Below are positions 17,652 through 26,229 of a stretch of DNA of 52,552 nt, piece by piece. The first letter of the stretch is position 1. Each line of letters starts with the position of its first letter. This DNA is from Candidatus Omnitrophota bacterium (GTDB lineage: Bacteria > Omnitrophota > Gorgyraeia > Zapsychrales > Fredricksoniimonadaceae), in assembly GCA_903861305.1 (NCBI GenBank), contig CAIOTT010000025.1, positions 1 through 52,552 of the forward strand, written 5' to 3'. The notes under the pieces are model-generated. The model ran no database searches and was not told the DNA's origin. It saw only the letters and a program-made list of their open reading frames with translations. The translations under genes and the position numbers were made by a program.

Positions 17652-18998
17652 ATGCACATGAAATTATTCATGCTCATCAATTTTGTCTATGAAACCGCGA
17701 TCAAGCGGCGGAAAATGCTTGAATACCGCGCTTTTCTTGACAAAAGCCAGTGGTGGCCGCCTGAAGATCATCGGATGCATCAACTGAAGAACGTTCAGCG
17801 GTTGGTGGCGCATGCGTTCGAGCATGTCCCTTATTGGCGGGAGACGTCCCAACGTCTTGGGTTGACACACCAGGATATAAAATCCCTGGATGATATCCGG
17901 AAATTACCGATCATTGATAAAAAAGATATCCGTGCCAATAAGGACCGGATGATCGCAGATAACTGGCGGGGGAAGACCTGGTCAAAGTCCACCGGCGGTT
18001 CGACGGGAATACCACTGCATCTTGATTACACGCCGGATAGTTATGACTGGCGCATGGCCATATCGCAAAGAGGCTATGGCTGGGCCAAATGTGAGCCGGG
18101 GCGCAAGGTAGGGTATTTGTGGAGTGTTGCTATCGGCGAAGAAACGTTCTTTCATAAGATTAAAGCCACGCTGCACGACATGTTGCTGGGGCGCAAGATG
18201 TTTAATTTGTTCCGGTTGGACAGTAAATTAATGGACAGATGTGTTCAGTACATTAACCGAGCGCGGCCTGAAGGCATGATCGGATATACGACCGCTTTGT
18301 ATGCTTTTGCCAAGTATGTTAAGCAGAATCATATAAAACTGCTTTCCGTACCGGCGGTCGTAACGGGTGCCGAAAGGCTTTATCCCTACCAGCGTGAATT
18401 GATCGAGGAGGTGTTGGGGGCGAAAGTATTTAATTCGTATGGCTGCCGGGAGTTCATGCTCATCGCGAGTGAGTGCGACAGGCACGAGGGGCTCCATGTG
18501 AGCGCCGAGAATCTCCTGGTTGAGTTGCTGAAGGATGGCGAGCCTGTCCGGCCTGGGGAGATCGGCGAAGTTGTTGTCACGGACCTGCATAATTACGGGA
18601 TGCCTTTCATAAGGTACCGGACCGGTGATCTCGCGGTCAAGAGTGAAAGATTGTGTTCCTGCGGGCGGGGCTTGCCCCTGATCGATGATGTCGAAGGCCG
18701 CACGCTCGATACCATCCGGGCCTGTGACGGGCGCATGATCTCCGGGGTTTTCTTCCCGCATCTCATGAAAGAACTCAAGGGGATCGAGAGATTCCAGGTC
18801 ATCCAGGACAAGCCGGATCATTTGGAAATAAAGATCATCAGGAATGATCTGTTCACCGATGCTGAACTTCAATTCATGAAGAATGAGATCTTAAAGACTG
18901 TCGGTGCTGAAATGAGGATCGACCTCACGTATGTGGACGACATCCTGTTAACGGCGACCGGAAAATTCCGTGTAACTATTTCACAGTTGGAACAATGA
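17652..18998 (+). CDS. PaaK/CapK-type adenylate-forming ligase
   Basis: This 448-residue protein of the phenylacetate-CoA ligase-like group has the AMP-binding loop STGGSTGIPL near residue 113, then NSYGCREF, GEIGEVVVTDLHNYGMPFIRYRTGDL and a C-terminal CSCGRGLPLIDDVEGR. CapK-like members are common in capsule loci without a proven substrate. The start ATG 17652 follows AAAGGAA and sits right after the asnB stop; the longer ORF-track start lies inside asnB. With the ACP, ketosynthase and hydrolases downstream it could activate an acyl group for transfer to the glycan or to the carrier protein (inference). Confidence 0.85.
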   Translation: MHMKLFMLINFVYETAIKRRKMLEYRAFLDKSQWWPPEDHRMHQLKNVQRLVAHAFEHVPYWRETSQRLGLTHQDIKSLDDIRKLPIIDKKDIRANKDRMIADNWRGKTWSKSTGGSTGIPLHLDYTPDSYDWRMAISQRGYGWAKCEPGRKVGYLWSVAIGEETFFHKIKATLHDMLLGRKMFNLFRLDSKLMDRCVQYINRARPEGMIGYTTALYAFAKYVKQNHIKLLSVPAVVTGAERLYPYQRELIEEVLGAKVFNSYGCREFMLIASECDRHEGLHVSAENLLVELLKDGEPVRPGEIGEVVVTDLHNYGMPFIRYRTGDLAVKSERLCSCGRGLPLIDDVEGRTLDTIRACDGRMISGVFFPHLMKELKGIERFQVIQDKPDHLEIKIIRNDLFTDAELQFMKNEILKTVGAEMRIDLTYVDDILLTATGKFRVTISQLEQ

Positions 18999-20065
18999 AG
19001 ATCATACAGATCGTCAATAATCTCGACTGCGGCGGGCAGGAAAAAATGATCATCAGCCTCGCTGTGTCATTAAAAGCCAAAGGCCATGAGACCCAGATCG
19101 TGTGCATTGCCAATAAGGGCGAGCTTTCGGTGCAGGCAGAGCGTGCCGGGATAAAGGTCGAGTCTATAGATCAAAAGCAGGGGTTTCTGTTAATAGCGGT
19201 GTGGAAATTATGTAAAGTCCTGTGGTCCAGGAAGCCGGATCTGCTTCATTTGCACAATTCACGTGCTTTGATCTATGGAGCTATTGCGGCAAGGATTCTA
19301 AATATTCCCTGTATCTTTACACGTCACGGCAGTCGGAAGATAGCCGCTCCCAAATGGATATGGGATGGCCTTAAAAGCATTATTGTCATTTCTGTTCAGG
19401 CCAGGCTTGACTTGATAAAACAAAATCCCTGTTTGAAAAGCGACGATATTTCGGTCATTTTGAACGGTGTCAATATCAGGGAGTATGTGGCCGCTCCGGC
19501 ACGCGGCAAAGATGATCCGGGTGTTGTGACGATCGGTCACGTTGCCCGGCTTTCGCCGGAAAAAGATCAAATGACCCTCTTGAAGAGCTTCGCGAGAGTG
19601 GCGGAGGTCTTGGGGCAACAGAAAGTACGGCTGGTGATCGCCGGCGATGGCGCCTCAAGGGCCATGCTCGAAAGAGCGGCGCAGGATCTTGGCATAGCCG
19701 CGCGCGTTGAGTTTTTGGGATTCCGTGAAGATATACCAGCGATCGTGAACACGTTTGATGTATTTGTGCTTTCATCCTTGACCGAAGGGATCTCGTTGAC
19801 ACTTTTGGAAGCGATGGCCGCGTCAAAGCCGATCGTGGCAACCGATGTCGGCGGTAATCCTGAAGTTGTGGTCAGCGGCACGACGGGTTTTCTTGTACCG
19901 GCGAAAGATCCCCAGGCCATGGCTGACAAGATACTGGTTCTTTTAAAAGATCCACGGCTTGCAAAAAACATGGGTGCGGCCGGACGCAAGCATGCGGAAG
20001 AGGTTTTTAGTCTGGACCGCATGACCGATGATTATATCAAAGTTTATCGATCGGTCCTGGGATGA
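18995..20065 (+). CDS. Family 4 glycosyltransferase
   Basis: This 356-residue GT-B enzyme has IVNNLDCGGQEKMIISLA at the N-terminus, HVARLSPEKDQMTLLKSF, VIAGDGASRAML and the donor-binding LTEGISLTLLEAMAASKPIVATD. It starts in an ATGA overlap with the CapK-like ligase gene, so the two are translationally coupled. The sugar specificity is unknown. Confidence 0.88.
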   Translation: MKIIQIVNNLDCGGQEKMIISLAVSLKAKGHETQIVCIANKGELSVQAERAGIKVESIDQKQGFLLIAVWKLCKVLWSRKPDLLHLHNSRALIYGAIAARILNIPCIFTRHGSRKIAAPKWIWDGLKSIIVISVQARLDLIKQNPCLKSDDISVILNGVNIREYVAAPARGKDDPGVVTIGHVARLSPEKDQMTLLKSFARVAEVLGQQKVRLVIAGDGASRAMLERAAQDLGIAARVEFLGFREDIPAIVNTFDVFVLSSLTEGISLTLLEAMAASKPIVATDVGGNPEVVVSGTTGFLVPAKDPQAMADKILVLLKDPRLAKNMGAAGRKHAEEVFSLDRMTDDYIKVYRSVLG

Positions 20066-20082
20066 TCAACGCGTGAGGCCAT

Positions 20083-20379
20083 ATGGAATCATCTGAAAAA
20101 ATGCTGAACACGATCTACGGCGCCATCGACGATTACAACATGGACATGCCGCCTTCCGACCAGCTGGACAAGTCTCCGGACACCATCCTGTTCGCAGACG
20201 GCGGCAAGCTGGATTCCGTGGGGTTCATCACGATGAGCACGGCGATCGAAGCCCGGATGCAGAAAGATCTTGGCGTTGTTCTTCCTGTTTTTACCCAGGA
20301 AGCTTCGTTGCGCCCGGATAAGCCCCTGGCTACGGTACGTTCGCTGGCGCTCTATCTGGCCCAAAAGATCGGGAGCTAA
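20083..20379 (+). CDS. Acyl carrier protein-like protein
   Basis: This small acidic 98-residue protein has an ACP-type phosphopantetheine site, KLDSVGFIT, with Ser45 as the attachment residue, followed by an amphipathic helix and a C-terminal LYLAQKI helix. Length and spacing fit a discrete carrier protein. It lies 6 bases before a ketosynthase III gene and after the CapK-like ligase, which together suggest a dedicated acyl module. The carried acyl group is unknown. Confidence 0.75.
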   Translation: MESSEKMLNTIYGAIDDYNMDMPPSDQLDKSPDTILFADGGKLDSVGFITMSTAIEARMQKDLGVVLPVFTQEASLRPDKPLATVRSLALYLAQKIGS

Positions 20380-20385
20380 AAAGAT

Positions 20386-21405
20386 ATGTATCCGCAACCA
20401 CTTCTTATAGACAGGATCGCGTGCCACTTGCCGCAGAAAGCTGTCACAAATGACGAGCTCGCGCGGGAAAACCCTTCCTGGATCATGGAAAAAGCTTTTA
20501 AAAGCACAGGGGTAAGCCTCCGCTTCGTGGCCGGGGCTGATGAAACCGCACTCGATCTTGCCCTGGCGGCGTGCCGGGAACTTTTTAAAGATCCCCAGCC
20601 GTTGTCCACGATCGATGCACTGATCTTTTGCACACAGTCACCGGATCATATCATGCCCTCCAATGCCTTTCTTCTTCATAAGGCGCTGGGGCTTTCCGAG
20701 GCGTGCCTGGCGTTCGATTACAATCTGTCGTGTTCGGGGTTCGTGTACGGCCTTGCGATCGCCCAGGGGTTTTTGTCCGCGGGCCTTGCCCGGAATATCC
20801 TGCTGGTGACAGCGGATACCTACACCAAATTGATCCACCCCCAGGACCGGTCGGCGCGATTGCTTTTCGGAGATGGCGCCGCGGCCACGCTTTTGACTGC
20901 TGAAAAAGGTTCTTTGCGACTGCTCGACATGGCTTGCGGCACGTCAGGCCAGCATTATGACAAATTCATCATCCCGGCCGGCGGGGCGCGGACACTGCGG
21001 ACGCCTGAAGCGGAACGTCCGATCACCGATACGAGCGGCAATGTGAGGTCCTTGTGCCACATTAATATGGATGGCATGGGCATCCTTTCTTTTGTGAATT
21101 CCAAGGTCCCGGACCATGTCCGTCAGGTCCTTGGCCGCAATGCGTTGACGGTAGATGATGTCTCGCTTTTTGTGTTCCATCAGGCCAGCCGCACCGCGCT
21201 TGATTCATTGACGCGCCTGCTGGGGCTGCCGAAAGAAAAAGTTTTCTCAAATCTTGAGATGGTCGGCAACACCGTGTCGAGTTCTATACCGATAGCGCTC
21301 AAAGAAGCCCTTGATGCGAACCGGGTCAAGAAGGGTGACAAAGTTGTTCTCTGCGGGTTTGGTGTCGGGCTTTCCTGGGGGACGGCCCTTATGGAGGCGG
21401 TATAA
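20386..21405 (+). CDS. 3-oxoacyl-ACP synthase III-like protein (FabH family)
   Basis: This 339-residue thiolase-fold protein has the Cys-His-Asn triad of KAS III: Cys116 in DYNLSCSGFVYGL, His265 in VFHQASRTALDSL and Asn295 in MVGNTVSSSIP. FGDGAAATLL and the C-terminal LCGFGVGLSWGTAL are also typical. It could extend a starter acyl group on the adjacent ACP or catalyse an acyl transfer, as some FabH homologues in antibiotic pathways do. It is unlikely to be the housekeeping FabH, because it lies among glycan genes. Confidence 0.88.
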   Translation: MYPQPLLIDRIACHLPQKAVTNDELARENPSWIMEKAFKSTGVSLRFVAGADETALDLALAACRELFKDPQPLSTIDALIFCTQSPDHIMPSNAFLLHKALGLSEACLAFDYNLSCSGFVYGLAIAQGFLSAGLARNILLVTADTYTKLIHPQDRSARLLFGDGAAATLLTAEKGSLRLLDMACGTSGQHYDKFIIPAGGARTLRTPEAERPITDTSGNVRSLCHINMDGMGILSFVNSKVPDHVRQVLGRNALTVDDVSLFVFHQASRTALDSLTRLLGLPKEKVFSNLEMVGNTVSSSIPIALKEALDANRVKKGDKVVLCGFGVGLSWGTALMEAV

Positions 21406-21419
21406 CAGCAGAGCATAGT

Positions 21420-22190
21420 TTGCCTGTTCGGGAATCAGAATTTTACTGCGGTGACAAAGCCCTTTATGTCACGATGTATGACAGCGGCTCGTCCCGCTGG
21501 CTTGTCATGGCCCCGCCTTTATTCGAGGAGCTCGCGCGGACAAGGAAATTTTGCGTGAACGCGGCGCGCAAGATCGCCCGCGCTGGGTTCAACGTTGTAC
21601 GTTTTGATTACTACGGCACAGGCCTCAGTGAAGGCAAGTTTGAGGACTTTACCCTGTCACAGGCAGCGTGCGACCTTGACACTGTGATCGCAATGTGCCG
21701 GGAACGCGGGGCGGCGCAGGTGTCTTGCCTCGGGTTCAGGTTCGGCGCGTATCTCGCGGCCTTGCGCAACAGCAAAGATGGCGTCGGGCGGGTCATTGTC
21801 TGGGAGCCGGTGTTCGATCTTGCAGCGTATATCACGGAGGTTTTAAAGGCAACGGCTGTGGACCAGATCGTAACGTATGGCGCCATTCGTTTTGACCAGG
21901 CCGCGCTGATGGACAAGCTTGCGCGTGAAGGCCGGATCCTTGTGAATGGCTACGCGCTCAGCCTTGCGGCGGTAGAAGGGTTCCGCAACGCGCGCCCCAT
22001 CGAGCGCGCTGATTGTCAGAATATCGGTGTTGTGCTCTGGCGCCGGAGCAGTTTGAATAAAACGCCGTTCCTCGCGGAGCTTCAGCCCGTGGTGTGCACA
22101 ACGGTGAAGGCGGCGTGGGACCACATTAAATTCCTGGACCATGAGACGGGTGAACTTGTCGAAAGCACGCTCGGGTTATTGAAATGCTAA
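21420..22190 (+). CDS. Alpha/beta hydrolase-fold protein lacking the nucleophile
   Basis: This 256-residue protein has an alpha/beta hydrolase layout: WLVMAPPLFEELART, then VVRFDYYGTGLSEG, then the elbow LGFRFGAYLAAL. The elbow serine is replaced by Arg107, so canonical hydrolysis is unlikely. I recall that one of the two hydrolase-like families linked to exosortase A loci has a similar substitution; this could be checked with TIGR03100 and TIGR03101. The best start is TTG 21420, with no ATG upstream in frame and only a weak ribosome binding site. It may be a structural partner of the hydrolase encoded 7 bases downstream. Confidence 0.72.
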   Translation: MPVRESEFYCGDKALYVTMYDSGSSRWLVMAPPLFEELARTRKFCVNAARKIARAGFNVVRFDYYGTGLSEGKFEDFTLSQAACDLDTVIAMCRERGAAQVSCLGFRFGAYLAALRNSKDGVGRVIVWEPVFDLAAYITEVLKATAVDQIVTYGAIRFDQAALMDKLAREGRILVNGYALSLAAVEGFRNARPIERADCQNIGVVLWRRSSLNKTPFLAELQPVVCTTVKAAWDHIKFLDHETGELVESTLGLLKC

Positions 22191-22197
22191 GGAATAT

Positions 22198-23058
22198 ATG
22201 AAAAGGACAACCGTTACATTTCCCAACAAGGAAGGGCTGAGCATCAAGGGTATTGTTTTTGAACCCGATGATGCCAGGCGCCGCAAGACGGGTGTGGTGT
22301 ATCTGCCGGGAATTGTCCTGGGGCTTACCGCGGTTCATCGCCTGGCTGTTGACGTTGCCTGCGAATTCCAGCGTGAAGGTTACCCCGTCCTTCTTTTTGA
22401 CCACTCACGCATTGGTGAGAGTGAAGGCGACCTTGTTTCAGGCCCCCATGAGGAATTTGTCACATTTATCAAGCAGGGAGGGCTGGTGGACGACACGCTC
22501 GTAGCCATGCAGTTCTTCTTGTCCCGCTGCGGCCTGGACAACATTATTCTTATCGGGCACTGCGGCGGCGCGCTCACCGCGGTTTATGTGGCTCAAAAGA
22601 GCAACAAGCTCGCCCAATTGATCCTCATCGTCCCGCCGTTGACGGGTGAGCCTTCCGAGGGCGCGGGCATGACGCAGGGCGAGGCCAAGGAATATCTGGC
22701 GCTTTATAAGAACAAGATGTTCTCGTTCGGCGCCTGGTCCCGGTTGTTTCTTGGCAAAAGCGACTATCGTCAGATGATCAAGGCCGTCAAGGCAAAGATC
22801 TTCAGGAAGAAGCCAGAGATAAGGTCCGGTGACGCCAATTTGAACAGGTCCTTTATCCAGGGGCTTGAGTCCGTCGGCGGCATGATGGATGTGAAAATTA
22901 TTTACGGCGACAAGGACCCTGAATTTGATGAATTTAAGGGCTGCCGGAATGAATTCAGCCGCTGGAAGATCCGGACAACCGTGTTCCCGGACGCCTCGCA
23001 TGGTTTTGTGACAGATGAGAGCATGCGCCTGTTGATGGAAGAATTGAAGGCGGCCTGA
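22198..23058 (+). CDS. Alpha/beta hydrolase with Cys nucleophile, exosortase-associated type
   Basis: This 286-residue alpha/beta hydrolase has FDHSRIGESEG, the nucleophile elbow LIGHCGGAL, an acidic YGDKDPEFDEF and a C-terminal ASHGF histidine. The nucleophile position is Cys122 in GHCGG, as in dienelactone hydrolase-type enzymes, not the usual serine. It begins 7 bases after the other hydrolase-like gene. Such pairs are a recognised feature of exosortase/EPS loci, and their substrate is unknown. It could remove or transfer the acyl group handled by the ACP module (inference). Confidence 0.8.
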   Translation: MKRTTVTFPNKEGLSIKGIVFEPDDARRRKTGVVYLPGIVLGLTAVHRLAVDVACEFQREGYPVLLFDHSRIGESEGDLVSGPHEEFVTFIKQGGLVDDTLVAMQFFLSRCGLDNIILIGHCGGALTAVYVAQKSNKLAQLILIVPPLTGEPSEGAGMTQGEAKEYLALYKNKMFSFGAWSRLFLGKSDYRQMIKAVKAKIFRKKPEIRSGDANLNRSFIQGLESVGGMMDVKIIYGDKDPEFDEFKGCRNEFSRWKIRTTVFPDASHGFVTDESMRLLMEELKAA

Positions 23059-23121
23059 ACACTGGCCTGGCGATCGTGCCATGGTTTGCCGGCTGGTTTA
23101 GCAGCAACAAGGAGGAACAGC

Positions 23122-24384
23122 ATGAACGATATTAAGGCAGTTCTATATTTGATAAAGATCGACATCCTTTACAGCGCCAGGTTCAGGCTGTTGTTGTCGT
23201 GGATGCTTTATGCTGCGAGTATCCTCATCGGGATCGTTGACCGCAAGCGTGCCGATGTATTGTTGATGAAGGCCCATCATTATTCCGATTCAGCGGCGTT
23301 CCAGTCTTTTCTTGATCCAGCAATAAAGAAGATGCTGGATCACAAGGGGTATATGCCATCCTTGATGCCTGTGGTGAACATTAAAAAGGAATTGTTCCCG
23401 CGCAAATATATGTTCATTGCCAAGCCTCATAAAGGTTCCCGTGAAAAAGGAGTGGCTTTCCTGATGTACAGCGTTTCTTTTAATGGATTTTTCAGGCAAT
23501 ACGACGCCGAGAGGTTCTTGCAGGATTATTATCTGGTCCTTGAGCCGGACTGGGCGGGGTATTGCAAACCGGAGATATTGACCTACGCAAAGATCGCCTC
23601 TCATCCCGTGATCGTGGAAGCGACGGAACAGCTGGATTTTAACTTCATCAAAAAGCTGGATTCAAACCTTGTCCCTGTGGACTTTGGCGCGAGCGACTGG
23701 CTTGATTCAAATATTTTTCATCCGATCCCCGGCGTTACAAAAAAATATGACTGCATCATGGTATGCGACTGGTACAACTATAAAAGGAATTACGTCCTTC
23801 TCAGGGCATTGTCGAAGATAAAAGAGCACAACCTGAAAGCGGTCCTGGTAAGCAATGCCACGGGCCTGCTGGATACTTTGAAAAATGTGGCGAGATATTT
23901 TGGCGTGCTGGATAACATAACTTTTGTGCAAAAGCTCACCCCCGCGCAATTGAATCTTGCCTATAACGAATCCAAGGTCAATTTATTGCTGTCGTATAAA
24001 GAAGGTTCCAACAAGACCTTGTTCGAAGGCATGTTCGCGAATATTCCCGCGATATTGATCAAGGGGAATGTCGGGGTCAATAAAACATATATCAATGAGG
24101 CGACAGGGAAACTGGTGTCCGAGGACGATCTGCCGGGGGCTTTGGTGATGTTTTCGCGTGACCACGCCAGGTTTCACCCCAGGCAATGGGTGACCGAGAA
24201 TATTTCATGCCAAAGGACCACTCAGAAATTGAATGCTATAATCAAAGAGATCGCCTTGCGCAGCGGTGAGGAATGGACCGAGGATATCAGGGTAAAAGTG
24301 AATGAAGACGGCAAGATGCGCGGGTTGCGGCTTGAGGACCCTGTCCTTGACGCCCGCCTTGATAGTTATGAGAGGAAAGCTTGA
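23122..24384 (+). CDS. Glycosyltransferase, GT4-like C-terminal domain
   Basis: This 420-residue protein has a divergent N-terminal half with one hydrophobic stretch near residues 15-40. Its C-terminal half is GT-B-like: VCDWYNYKRNYVLLRAL, VSNATG, then SYKEGSNKTLFEGMFANIPAIL, which carries the E-x7-E donor-binding pattern. AAGGAGGA lies before ATG 23122, so I reject the longer start at 23086. The N-terminal domain is not one I recognise. It is probably a membrane-associated glycosyltransferase for this polysaccharide. Confidence 0.7.
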   Translation: MNDIKAVLYLIKIDILYSARFRLLLSWMLYAASILIGIVDRKRADVLLMKAHHYSDSAAFQSFLDPAIKKMLDHKGYMPSLMPVVNIKKELFPRKYMFIAKPHKGSREKGVAFLMYSVSFNGFFRQYDAERFLQDYYLVLEPDWAGYCKPEILTYAKIASHPVIVEATEQLDFNFIKKLDSNLVPVDFGASDWLDSNIFHPIPGVTKKYDCIMVCDWYNYKRNYVLLRALSKIKEHNLKAVLVSNATGLLDTLKNVARYFGVLDNITFVQKLTPAQLNLAYNESKVNLLLSYKEGSNKTLFEGMFANIPAILIKGNVGVNKTYINEATGKLVSEDDLPGALVMFSRDHARFHPRQWVTENISCQRTTQKLNAIIKEIALRSGEEWTEDIRVKVNEDGKMRGLRLEDPVLDARLDSYERKA

Positions 24385-24400
24385 TCTGCCGTGTCAAGCG

Positions 24401-24422
24401 CTTGGCCGTAGCGAGCGCCAAG
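24401..24422. repeat. CTTGGC...GCCAAG hairpin element
   Basis: CTTGGC (24401-24406) and GCCAAG (24417-24422) enclose CGTAGCGAGC, just after the glycosyltransferase stop codon and before the deacetylase start. There is no T-run. By its style (CGTAGCGAGCG centre) it looks like another small dispersed palindrome, but only one copy is visible here. Confidence 0.4.
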
Positions 24423-24445
24423 ATCTGTCAGGGGATTTTGTTGTA

Positions 24446-25093
24446 ATGTTTATAAACAACATAAAAGAACTTATCAAGCATTCGATCCAGGGCGTGTTCG
24501 GCAACAGACACCTTATTTACAGGCTTCCTGTGAATGACGCGGTCATCGCGCTTACGTTCGATGACGGTCCTGATCCCAGGCATACGCCGCTTGTCCTGGA
24601 TGTTCTCAGGCAGAACAATGTTAAGGCAACTTTCTTTTTAACAGGAAGCAATGTTGAACAGCATCCAGAACCTGCGCAACAAATTTTAAAAGAGGGGCAT
24701 TGTATCGGGAATCATGCCTATGCCCACAAGGATTTTACGCGTTTGAACTTGCGCCAGAAAAAAGAAGATATATTAATGGGGCAAAATATTTTCAATGAGG
24801 TCTTAGGAGTAACCGCAAGACTTTTTCGCCCCCCGCAGGGATGCTGGTCATTGGCGTTGCTGGTTTTTTGCATGGCACGTTCTATAAGAACGATCCTTTG
24901 GAGCGTGGACAGCCGGGATTTTGAATATAAAGGAGAGTCGTTCCTTAAGGAGCGTTTGGATAAGATGCACTTCAAGAACGGGGATATTATTTTGCTCCAT
25001 GATGACAACATGGATACCGTGAATTTTCTGCAATACCTGATCGATAAAGCAAGGCGGGAAGGTTTTTCATTTGCAACGATCGGCGATGTATGA
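24446..25093 (+). CDS. NodB-type polysaccharide deacetylase
   Basis: This 215-residue protein has all NodB catalytic motifs. TFDDGPD is at 37-43 with the base and metal-binding Asp, NHAYAH at 89-94 provides the two metal-binding histidines, FRPPQG is at 127-132 (Gln where many have Tyr), and LLHDD is near 184-187. It removes N-acetyl groups from a polysaccharide. No signal peptide is obvious from ATG 24446, so it may act on lipid-linked intermediates in the cytoplasm or leave by another route. The longer start at 24302 lies inside the previous gene. The stop overlaps the next start (ATGA). Confidence 0.88.
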   Translation: MFINNIKELIKHSIQGVFGNRHLIYRLPVNDAVIALTFDDGPDPRHTPLVLDVLRQNNVKATFFLTGSNVEQHPEPAQQILKEGHCIGNHAYAHKDFTRLNLRQKKEDILMGQNIFNEVLGVTARLFRPPQGCWSLALLVFCMARSIRTILWSVDSRDFEYKGESFLKERLDKMHFKNGDIILLHDDNMDTVNFLQYLIDKARREGFSFATIGDV

Positions 25094-26211
25094 AACTTTT
25101 GATCGTCACCAATCTTTTTCCTAATGCCAAGGAACCGAACCGCTCCACGTTCAATTTCCAGCAGTTCACGGAGCTCTCCCGGCTTTGTGAATTGAAAGTG
25201 GTTGCGCCGATCCCTTTTTTTCAGTATTCCGATGAACAGGTGCCGCTGTTCGAGCGGCTGGGGGGCATTGATGTTTACCATCCGCGTTACCTTGTTATCC
25301 CCAAAACAGGGCGCTGCACGTACGGGTTGGCATTCTTTATAGGGATATGGCATACTTTAAAGATTGTTCAGCGTTCTTTCAGGTATGATGCGATCCTCGC
25401 CGCATGGGCCTATCCTGATGCGGTGGGCGCGGCGCTGGCGGCCAGGCTGCTGAAAAAGAAATTTTTTGTGAAGGTGCATGGCAGTGATATCAATCTTGCC
25501 GGTCATTACTGGAGCCGCGTGCCCATGATCAAATGGGCCTTGTCCCGGGCGGATGGCGTGATCGCGGTGAGCCAGCCGCTCAAAAAAAAGATCGTGGCCA
25601 TGGGGATCCCGCAGGAAAAGGTTGTTGTTATTTCCAACGGAGTGGACACCGGCAAGTTCTTTCCCAGGCCCAAAGATGCTTGCCGTGAGCAGATCGGGTT
25701 AAGCCCGTCAGGCCGCTACATCCTTTATGTTGGTAATTTTTCGGCAGTAAAGGGCGTGCTGTACTTGATCAAGGCGTTCGCTTTGCTGGATACTGCACCG
25801 GATCTCAAGCTTCTCCTCATTGGCGAGGGGGAAGAAAAAGTTGCACTTGTACAGCTGGCCCGTGAATTGGGAGTGGATGAACGGGTGATCTTTGCCGGAC
25901 GCAAACCTCATCAGGATATCCCTGTATGGATGAGCGCGGCGGATGTGTTTTGCCTGCCCAGCCTTAACGAGGGTTGTCCGAATGTTGTGCTGGAGGCCAT
26001 GGCGTGCGGCGCCAAAGTGGTGGCTTCCGATGTGGGCGGGGTTCCGGATATCATTGACACGCCTGAAAAAGGGTGGCGTGCCAGGCCCCAGGACCCTGAA
26101 GACCTGGCCCAATGCCTGAACGCGGCATTGAACGCTCCGGCTCTGGCGCACGCCACGCGGGCGATGAGCTGGGCCGAGAGCGCCGCAAAGGTATACGCAA
26201 TTTTTCAGTGA
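25090..26211 (+). CDS. Family 4 glycosyltransferase
   Basis: This 373-residue GT-B enzyme has IVTNLFPNAKEPNRSTFNFQQ at the N-terminus, then KVHGSDINLAG, VGNFSAVKGVLYLIKAF, LIGEGEEK, and the donor-binding LNEGCPNVVLEAMACGAKVVASD. It is translationally coupled to the deacetylase gene by an ATGA overlap, so the two probably act on the same part of the glycan. Confidence 0.9.
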   Translation: MKLLIVTNLFPNAKEPNRSTFNFQQFTELSRLCELKVVAPIPFFQYSDEQVPLFERLGGIDVYHPRYLVIPKTGRCTYGLAFFIGIWHTLKIVQRSFRYDAILAAWAYPDAVGAALAARLLKKKFFVKVHGSDINLAGHYWSRVPMIKWALSRADGVIAVSQPLKKKIVAMGIPQEKVVVISNGVDTGKFFPRPKDACREQIGLSPSGRYILYVGNFSAVKGVLYLIKAFALLDTAPDLKLLLIGEGEEKVALVQLARELGVDERVIFAGRKPHQDIPVWMSAADVFCLPSLNEGCPNVVLEAMACGAKVVASDVGGVPDIIDTPEKGWRARPQDPEDLAQCLNAALNAPALAHATRAMSWAESAAKVYAIFQ

Positions 26212-26229
26212 CGGGAGCCGTGAGTTTAT

